Origin: DASQDN01 sp035630195
GTDB lineage: Bacteria > Acidobacteriota > Terriglobia > Bryobacterales > Bryobacteraceae
Assembly: GCA_035630195.1 (NCBI GenBank)
Contig: DASQLD010000700.1
Coordinates: forward strand, 1-11,534
DNA: 11,534 bases
Direction of reading: 5' to 3'
Position numbers and translations under genes: made by a program. The notes beneath the pieces are model-generated. The model was not told the origin of the DNA. It did no database searches and saw only the letters and a list, made by a program, of their open reading frames with translations. Shown in pieces: positions 6,416 to 11,534 of this stretch (positions are counted from its first letter, which is position 1; each line of letters opens with the position of its first letter).

Positions 6416-7489
6416 ATGAGAGCAATCATTTCGATATTTGCCGGAGCCGCGCTGTTTGCCGGCGTAGCCGCGGCCCAGCAGCCGCCAAAAGAAGCGCAAA
6501 GGGTCGAACATGACGTCATCAAACTTGCGTCGCCAGGGAAAGAAGACGTTCTCTTCGAACGGCACACCATAGCTGTTGGACCAGAGGGAGCGGTTGGACC
6601 CGAGGGCGGTCCTCCAATGGCCGGAACCCACGCCGCGCCGGCGCACGTCGGTTCAGCACACGTCGGTCCAGCAATGGTCCAGTTCGTCTCCGCCGAAGCC
6701 GGCATCGCCGGCAAGGTGGTGAAGAATGCCCCTTACTCTGCCGAAGCCGTCACCGAAACTTCACAGATGTTGAACGACGGCAATCGCATCTCGAACAAGT
6801 CGACGGCTGCCATGTATCGCGATTCGGAAGGACGTACCAGAAGGGACATGACAATGCCCGCCATCGGTCCGTGGGCCACCTCCGGCGACGCTCCGGTGAT
6901 GATTTGGATAAACGATCCGGTTGCCGGCGTAAACTATCATCTCGATTCGAAGCAGAAGACGGCTCGGAAGATGACCGGCAATCCCGGTATGATCTCGTTC
7001 GCCGCCTCCGCTGTGGCCGGGCCGATCGGTGGCGAAGCAGGAGAATCGATAAAAGTGCGTCGCGGAAGAGTGGACACTGTAACAACAGCGCCTATTTCCG
7101 GGGCCATATTGAGCGTCGAGTCCGGCAGCCCTGGCATTCGCATGCTCGACAAGGAAACGCAACCACCGAAGACCGAGTCGCTCGGCAAGCAGGCGATCGA
7201 CGGTATTCAGGTCGAAGGCACGCGCTCAACCATGACAATCCCTGCCGGAGAGATCGGCAACGAGCGTGATATCAACATTGTTAATGAGCGCTGGTATTCG
7301 CCCGAGCTTCAGACCGTTGTCTTGAGTAAGCACTCCGATCCCCGGATGGGAGAAACAACATACAAACTCACCAACATCAAACGTGGTGACCCGCATCCTT
7401 CGCTTTTCCAGGTCCCGGCCGATTACGCGATAACGTCAGTCGAGGCTCCGCAGATGCGCATGATGCGAAAAATCGAGAAGGATGAATAG
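6416..7489 (+). CDS. Secreted conserved hypothetical protein of the sigma factor operon
   Basis: The product is 357 residues. It has a clear Sec signal peptide, MRAIISIFAGAALFAGVAAA, with probable cleavage before QQ (about residue 20/21). A low-complexity Gly/Pro/His part follows (about 52-86), containing VGPEGAVGPEGG and AHVGSAHVGPA. The remaining 270 residues look beta-rich, with segments such as AMYRDSEGRTRRDMTMP and VMIWINDPVAGVNYHLD that I recognise from secreted Acidobacteriota proteins of unknown function. There are no enzyme motifs and, after the signal, no membrane helices. The start ATG has GTGAGG overlapping the anti-sigma stop, so it is the third gene of the operon. It may be the envelope component sensed or protected by the sigma/anti-sigma pair. 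Confidence 0.8.
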   Translation: MRAIISIFAGAALFAGVAAAQQPPKEAQRVEHDVIKLASPGKEDVLFERHTIAVGPEGAVGPEGGPPMAGTHAAPAHVGSAHVGPAMVQFVSAEAGIAGKVVKNAPYSAEAVTETSQMLNDGNRISNKSTAAMYRDSEGRTRRDMTMPAIGPWATSGDAPVMIWINDPVAGVNYHLDSKQKTARKMTGNPGMISFAASAVAGPIGGEAGESIKVRRGRVDTVTTAPISGAILSVESGSPGIRMLDKETQPPKTESLGKQAIDGIQVEGTRSTMTIPAGEIGNERDINIVNERWYSPELQTVVLSKHSDPRMGETTYKLTNIKRGDPHPSLFQVPADYAITSVEAPQMRMMRKIEKDE

Positions 7490-7537
7490 TTTCGAGTCGC
7501 CGTGTAGTTCGTACGTACGTTGTTAGAATCGGAAGTG

Positions 7538-8197
7538 GTGAACATCACCATCTCCAAAGAAAACTACCTGAAGGCGATCGCTGAAGCACAGTCCGAAGGA
7601 GAATCGGTGATCGCCGCCAGCTTGGCTCGCTGGTTGAACGTCTCTCCACCCGCTGTTACAGCCGCCATCAAACGCCTCAAACGCGACGATCTTATTCATG
7701 TGGCCGACCAGGGGGAGATCACCTTGACCGCCGAGGGAAGGGAAATCGCCAACCGCGTTCTCAACCGTCACCACCTGATTGAGCGTATGCTCGCCGAGAT
7801 CTTCGGGATGGAATGGTACAAAGTCCACGATGAAGCCGAGCAACTCGAACACGCGGTCTCCGAGGAATTCGAGAGGCGGTTGCAGGAAAAGCTTGGCGCC
7901 GAAGACGAGGAATGTCCTCACGGCAATCGAGTGACGTTCGATACGCCGGAGCACCGTCGCGCCAGGGGCTGGCGTCTTCTCGACGAGTTCGATCCGGCGA
8001 TCGTCGTCACTGTCCGAAGCGTATTCGAGCGCGATCGCAAGCTTCTCGAATACCTGCACGAACTTGGGGTTCGGCCCGGAGCGGAAGTAGAATTAATCGC
8101 TCGGAATTACGACGACACGATCACGCTGCGCATCAACGGGTCATCCGTACCGCTTGGCCGCGCTGCGGCCGCTAGAGTGTGGGCGTCACCGTCATAG
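7538..8197 (+). CDS. DtxR/MntR-family metal-dependent transcriptional regulator with C-terminal FeoA/SH3-like domain
   Basis: The product is 219 residues from GTG 7538. Domains: N-terminal winged helix (about 5-70, recognition part VSPPAVTAAIKRLKRD), dimerisation and metal-binding domain (about 72-150), and an SH3/FeoA-like domain (about 155-215, LLEYLHELGVRPGAEVELIA). By hand alignment with DtxR, the ancillary ligands are kept (H78, E82, H97), and E101-x-x-E104-H105 resembles MntR rather than the Cys of DtxR. The position of DtxR Met10 / MntR Asp8 is Asn9, and that of MntR Glu11 is Lys12, so metal choice (Fe or Mn) cannot be predicted. In-frame TTG 7520 and GTG 7535 are alternative starts; none has a proper Shine-Dalgarno, and TAGAAT at 7523-7528 would suit a -10 box for a leaderless message. 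No metal transporter is nearby. Confidence 0.9.
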   Translation: MNITISKENYLKAIAEAQSEGESVIAASLARWLNVSPPAVTAAIKRLKRDDLIHVADQGEITLTAEGREIANRVLNRHHLIERMLAEIFGMEWYKVHDEAEQLEHAVSEEFERRLQEKLGAEDEECPHGNRVTFDTPEHRRARGWRLLDEFDPAIVVTVRSVFERDRKLLEYLHELGVRPGAEVELIARNYDDTITLRINGSSVPLGRAAAARVWASPS

Positions 8198-9131
8198 ACA
8201 CCTTCGTTCGGAAGTACTCGAGGGTCTCTCGAATCCCGTCTTCCAGTTCCACTTCCGGCTGCCATCCCAGAATGGTCTTCGCTTTGGTAATGTCCGGCTG
8301 GCGGCGCTTCGGATCATCTTCGGGCAGTGGCTTGAAATCAATCTTCGCAGACGATCCAGCGACTTTTTGAATACAATCGGCGAACTCGAGAATAGTCATC
8401 TCGCGAGGGTTCCCCAGATTTACGGGATACCGTTCGTCCGACTGCGATAAGAGGACCAAACCCCTCACCAAGTCCGAAACATAACAGAAGCTTCTTGTTT
8501 GCGAGCCATCTCCGAAGACGGTCATAGGTTCATCGTTTAAGACTTGATCGATGAACGCGGGAACCACGCGCCCGTCTTTCAACTGCATGCGCGGTCCGTA
8601 CGTATTGAAGATCCTCGCGATGTTCGTCGGTAAGCCGTACGTTCTGTGGTACGCCATTGTGATCGCTTCCGCGAAGCGCTTGCTTTCGTCGTAGCACGAT
8701 CGCATACCCACCGGGTTAACGTTTCCCCAATACGTTTCCCGTTGCGGATGTTCCAGCGGATCTCCATAGCACTCCGACGTGCTTGTTAGGAGGAACGACG
8801 CCCCATGCTCGCGCGCCAGCTCCAACATGTTCCGAGTGCCGCTCGAGCCGGACTCGAGAGTTTCGATCGGATGCTCAAGATATTCTTTGGGACTGGCGAA
8901 GGAAGCTAGATGCATGACAACATCCACCGGACTGCGAACAGTCACCGGATGGGTTACATCCACCTGTTCGAACGTGAACCTCGGATCGTCGATGAGGCTC
9001 TCGATGTTGTCTTGCGAACCCGTGGCCAGATTATCCAGAACGACCACGCTGTGGCCCTGCTTCAGCAGGTACTCACACATGTGAGAGCCGATAAAACCGG
9101 CGCCCCCTGAGATCACATATCGCAATGGCAT
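8172..9131 (-). CDS. NAD-dependent epimerase/dehydratase, UDP-glucuronate decarboxylase (UDP-xylose synthase) type
   Basis: The product is 319 residues, an extended short-chain dehydrogenase. The NAD-binding GGAGFIGS is at residues 9-16. LASFASPKEYLEHPIETL, TSTSECYGDPLEHPQ, YWGNVNPVGMRSCYDESKR and LPEDDPKRRQPDI are diagnostic of UDP-glucuronate decarboxylases. Catalytic Y148-x3-K151 is present, with the preceding T118-S119-E120. The enzyme would convert UDP-glucuronate to UDP-xylose for cell-surface or exopolysaccharide glycans. Cys121 stands where these enzymes usually have Val. ATG 9131 is taken as start; GGAGG directly abuts it with no spacer, while TTG 9125 sits six bases from the same GGAGG and may be the real start. 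An upstream in-frame ATG at 9152 would overlap the divergent gene. The 3' end overlaps the convergent regulator gene by 26 bases. A related sugar-nucleotide epimerase function is the main alternative. Confidence 0.9.
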   Translation of the reverse strand: MPLRYVISGGAGFIGSHMCEYLLKQGHSVVVLDNLATGSQDNIESLIDDPRFTFEQVDVTHPVTVRSPVDVVMHLASFASPKEYLEHPIETLESGSSGTRNMLELAREHGASFLLTSTSECYGDPLEHPQRETYWGNVNPVGMRSCYDESKRFAEAITMAYHRTYGLPTNIARIFNTYGPRMQLKDGRVVPAFIDQVLNDEPMTVFGDGSQTRSFCYVSDLVRGLVLLSQSDERYPVNLGNPREMTILEFADCIQKVAGSSAKIDFKPLPEDDPKRRQPDITKAKTILGWQPEVELEDGIRETLEYFRTKVSMTVTPTL

Positions 9132-9143
9132 CCTCCAGCATCC

Positions 9144-11030
9144 ATGGTACATTCAGTCCAGAACTTTATGCTCGAACCGACAGGAGCGGAAGTCGCTCTA
9201 TTGTTGACTTTGACTGCTGCTTCGGTGTTTTTCTTCCTGCGTCGCTTTGCCCCGGTCGTTGCTATCATCCGCGCTTCGAAGTCTGATCCGGGTATCCTGC
9301 CTGACGCGCACGCGAAACGTTTCATGCGGTTTGTGTGGGAAGTCCTTCTTCAGGCGAAGGTCATCAAGGAGAGGCCACTACCCGGCATCGCGCACGCGTT
9401 CGTGTTCTGGGGCTTCCTGTCGTTCGCTCTGGTCACAATCAATCATTTCGCAGCCGGCTTCGGCATGCGCGTGTTAGACAGAGAAGGCCTGTTCGGCAGC
9501 TTGTACTACGCGCTTGCGGCCCTCTTCGCCATCGCAGTCATACTCTCCATAATCGGCCTTGCGACGCGGCGCTTCATAGTGCAGCCAAAATGGCTCGGAC
9601 CTGTCTCGAAGGAATCGGGACTTATCAGCCTGCTCATCCTGTTGCTGATGATCACCTATCTGGCCGACTATGTCTGGTTGGTGGAGAGCAGTCCTGCGGC
9701 CTGGACCAACTGGTGGCTGCATACGGTCGTTCTGCTCGTCTTTCTGCCGCTCGTTCCACACACCAAACACCTTCACTTGTTGTTGAGTCCCGTAACGATC
9801 TATCTCAAGAGAGGAAGCTTCAGCCGTATTCCTCCGCTCGAAGGCGATGAGGACTTCGGCATCGTCACAGGCAAAGACATCACGGACATCGTTGCGCTGC
9901 AAGCCTTCTCGTGTGTTGAGTGCGGTCGTTGCACCGAGCATTGCCCGGCGAACAATACAGGCAAACTTCTCGACCCGAAGAAGATCATCCTCGGCGTCCG
10001 GCAGTATCTTCGTGACCACGGTGCGAACTCAGACGAGCCTATCGTAGACAAGTACGTTCCCGAAAAGATGCTCTGGCAGTGCACATCCTGCGGAGCGTGC
10101 GAGTACCAATGTCCCGTCGGCATTGAGCACCTGCCCATCATCGTCGGACTCCGCCGAGGCCAGGTGAATACCGGCAAGTGGGAAGACGAACAGGGTGGGA
10201 AGCTCTTTATTAACTTGGAGCGCAACGGAAACGCCCTCGGAATGGCGCCGAGCGAACGGGACAAATTCATCCAAAAGAACGCCATTCCAATCTTTGACGG
10301 CTCACAGGATTACTGCCTCTGGCTGGGCTGTATGGGGTCCTACGATCCTCGTGGCCGCGAGATCATCCTGTCGCTAATCGAGGTGTTTCGGTACTTGGGC
10401 GTAACCTACGGTGTGCTCAAAAAGGAACGTTGTACTGGTGATCCGGTCCGCCGGTTAGGAAACGATTACCTGTTCACCGAGCTCGCCGAGCAGAACCTGT
10501 CGCAGATCAAGACTGTGAACCCGGCGCGCATGATCTCGATCTGCCCTCATTGCGTCCGGACCATCGCAGAAGATTGGAACGAAGCCGGAGCCGAACTAAA
10601 GATCGAGCATCACAGCGAGTTTCTCGCCAAGCACATCAACGGGCTGCCCGAAGGCTTAGCCGATCGCACAAAAGTCGTATTCCACGACCCCTGCTACCTC
10701 GGCCGTTATCGCGATGTCTATGACGAGCCCCGCGACGTAGTCGAACGCTCCGCCTCGGTAATCGAGCCTGACCGAACGCAAGAGCGATCCTTCTGCTGCG
10801 GCGCCGGCGGTGGCAGAGCGTTCCTGGGCGAAGAAGAAGGCAAGCGAGTTAGCATCGAAAGGGCCGAGCAGTTAATCAGCACCGGAGCCGAGGTCGTAGG
10901 CGCTGCATGCCCCTTCTGCAACACGATGTTTCGCGATGCGCTAGCCCAAATCGCCCCAAATGGCCCAAAACTTCTCGATATAGCCCAAATCGCCGCCCAA
11001 TCGCTGCCAAAGACAACCCAATCCGGCTAA
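9144..11030 (+). CDS. Membrane-bound heterodisulfide reductase-like iron-sulfur oxidoreductase (probable ETF:quinone oxidoreductase type)
   Basis: The product is 628 residues. The N-terminal NarI/cytochrome b-like part has about five membrane helices (roughly 15-32, 82-104, 117-140, 158-179, 190-214) with His83, His101, His193, His207, His209 and His211 near helix ends as possible haem ligands. Two 4Fe-4S motifs follow: C257/C260/C263/C267 and C313/C316/C319/C323. Two CCG (HdrB/GlpC-type) domains come next. The second is canonical (C517, C551-C552, C589/C592); the first has a single Cys in ERCTGDP (C396, C430, C467/C470). I know this fusion from membrane oxidoreductases that pass electrons from electron-transfer flavoprotein, often in fatty-acid oxidation, to quinone; lactate- or glycerol-phosphate-linked roles are possible. 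No etf or acyl-CoA dehydrogenase gene is in the window. ATG 9144 is used; ATG 9168 is an alternative, and neither has a clear ribosome site. Confidence 0.88.
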   Translation: MVHSVQNFMLEPTGAEVALLLTLTAASVFFFLRRFAPVVAIIRASKSDPGILPDAHAKRFMRFVWEVLLQAKVIKERPLPGIAHAFVFWGFLSFALVTINHFAAGFGMRVLDREGLFGSLYYALAALFAIAVILSIIGLATRRFIVQPKWLGPVSKESGLISLLILLLMITYLADYVWLVESSPAAWTNWWLHTVVLLVFLPLVPHTKHLHLLLSPVTIYLKRGSFSRIPPLEGDEDFGIVTGKDITDIVALQAFSCVECGRCTEHCPANNTGKLLDPKKIILGVRQYLRDHGANSDEPIVDKYVPEKMLWQCTSCGACEYQCPVGIEHLPIIVGLRRGQVNTGKWEDEQGGKLFINLERNGNALGMAPSERDKFIQKNAIPIFDGSQDYCLWLGCMGSYDPRGREIILSLIEVFRYLGVTYGVLKKERCTGDPVRRLGNDYLFTELAEQNLSQIKTVNPARMISICPHCVRTIAEDWNEAGAELKIEHHSEFLAKHINGLPEGLADRTKVVFHDPCYLGRYRDVYDEPRDVVERSASVIEPDRTQERSFCCGAGGGRAFLGEEEGKRVSIERAEQLISTGAEVVGAACPFCNTMFRDALAQIAPNGPKLLDIAQIAAQSLPKTTQSG

Positions 11031-11056
11031 GCCCATGCTAGAATGGCAGAGAACGA

Positions 11057-11227
11057 ATGAGTGACAAGAAGACTGTAAAAGCTCCGGTTGCTGTGAAGCC
11101 TGTCCCAGAAGATCTATACAAAGCCGAGTACGTGGGCAGCGGCACCTTCATCATCAAGAAGCCGAAGCGTAACCCGAGAAAATTGCACGAGTCCCGCGTA
11201 AAGAACATCCGCGGCGGCCGCATCTAG
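11057..11227 (+). CDS. Small basic hypothetical protein (56 residues)
   Basis: The ATG at 11057 opens a 57-codon frame ending TAG at 11225-11227. The protein is rich in Lys/Arg, with a short acidic patch, a possible beta-strand pair (AEYVGSGTFIIKKPKR) and a basic tail ESRVKNIRGGRI. Codon composition matches neighbouring genes. The upstream AGAGAA is only a weak ribosome site. It starts 26 bases after the oxidoreductase stop and could be cotranscribed. The strongly basic, glycine-ended C-terminus would suit RNA or ribosome binding, but I do not recognise the family. The minus-strand frame across the same bases has no support. Confidence 0.6.
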   Translation: MSDKKTVKAPVAVKPVPEDLYKAEYVGSGTFIIKKPKRNPRKLHESRVKNIRGGRI

Positions 11228-11251
11228 TTCGTTCCAACCAATTCCCCTAGA

Positions 11252-11327
<76 letters not shown>

Positions 11328-11347
11328 TTCCTTTCAACAATTTAGGA

Positions 11348-11534
11348 TTATTGAACCACCTGTAACTTTTGTGTTGTGGGGAGATTTGTGGGGATCGCGT
11401 CCGAATTCTGACGTGCGCGCACCGTTGTAAGTGACTCCACTGCATCCCGTTTCGCTTGCATCCTGATGTGCGAATACCTCTCCAGCATCGCGCGACTCAT
11501 ATGACCGATGAGAGCAAGCATGGTGGACTCAGGC
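11348..11534 (-). CDS. Tyrosine recombinase / phage-type integrase, C-terminal end (start lies beyond the window)
   Basis: The last 61 codons of a minus-strand gene are present, stopping with TAA at 11348-11350. They read PESTMLALIGHMSRAMLERY then SHIRMQAKRDAVESL and a polar tail. IGHMS...MLERYSHI is the end of the tyrosine-recombinase catalytic domain: the His of GH(M) is the late active-site residue and the Tyr of ERYSH is the nucleophile that bonds to DNA. The tail of about 25 residues is of a kind common in integrases. The gene converges on tRNA-Lys, so the recombinase belongs to an island or prophage lying to the right. Whether the upstream part is intact cannot be seen. Confidence 0.85.
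   Translation of the reverse strand, partial: PESTMLALIGHMSRAMLERYSHIRMQAKRDAVESLTTVRARQNSDAIPTNLPTTQKLQVVQ

Noticed and set aside
7523..8059. Minus-strand frame of 178 codons opposite the DtxR-type regulator
   Set aside because: The regulator on the plus strand has clear domain order and ligand residues; the antisense frame has no motif.
9474..10285. Minus-strand frames (181 and 161 codons) opposite the iron-sulfur oxidoreductase
   Set aside because: They overlap the coding region with cysteine cluster motifs and show no motifs of their own.
11333..11355. AT-rich imperfect hairpin (TTCAACAAT / ATTATTGAA) between tRNA-Lys and the integrase stop
   Set aside because: One mismatch, low stability and no T-run on the plus strand; it is not good enough to call a terminator.

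Overview
The window looks like chromosomal DNA of a soil-type bacterium, most likely an Acidobacteriota member (Bryobacter/Solibacter-like). This rests on moderately high G+C, on an ECF sigma / membrane anti-sigma / secreted-protein trio of a type I associate with that phylum, on a protein with the N-terminal 'KSNGPITAEGK...LKHGLTS' signature, and on a DtxR-type regulator whose sequence I recognise from such genomes. No ribosomal RNA or marker gene is present, so the assignment is an inference from protein resemblance.

Layout. Positions 1-3394 hold a tightly packed minus-strand operon: a patatin-like lipid hydrolase, then a cytoplasmic-looking subtilisin-type (S8) protease with a long unrecognised N-terminal region, then a metallo-beta-lactamase-fold hydrolase cut by the window edge. 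Gaps are 3 and 15 bases. None shows an export signal. Three different hydrolases in one transcription unit is the best candidate here for an undescribed system, possibly a conflict or defence module. Positions about 3600-3957 hold the wreck of a type II toxin-antitoxin pair: a frameshifted antitoxin and a ParE/RelE toxin whose centre has been deleted in frame. Positions 3958-4533 have no convincing gene but contain a strong hairpin and a perfect short palindrome.

Positions 4534-8197 run on the plus strand: a conserved hypothetical protein, the sigma factor / anti-sigma / secreted protein operon (with ATGA coupling and a candidate self-regulated promoter), and a DtxR/MntR-family metal-dependent regulator. 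The regulator's 3' end overlaps the 3' end of a minus-strand UDP-glucuronate decarboxylase-like gene by 26 bases. Only 12 bases separate that gene's start from a divergent gene for a large membrane iron-sulfur oxidoreductase (cytochrome b-like membrane part, two 4Fe-4S motifs, two cysteine-rich CCG domains), probably an electron-transfer-flavoprotein:quinone or heterodisulfide-reductase-like enzyme.

The right end has a 56-residue basic protein gene, a complete tRNA-Lys(CTT) with encoded CCA and, facing it from beyond the window, the C-terminus of a tyrosine recombinase with its catalytic tyrosine. This is the classic edge of an integrated element using the tRNA 3' end as attachment site; the element should extend to the right of this window.
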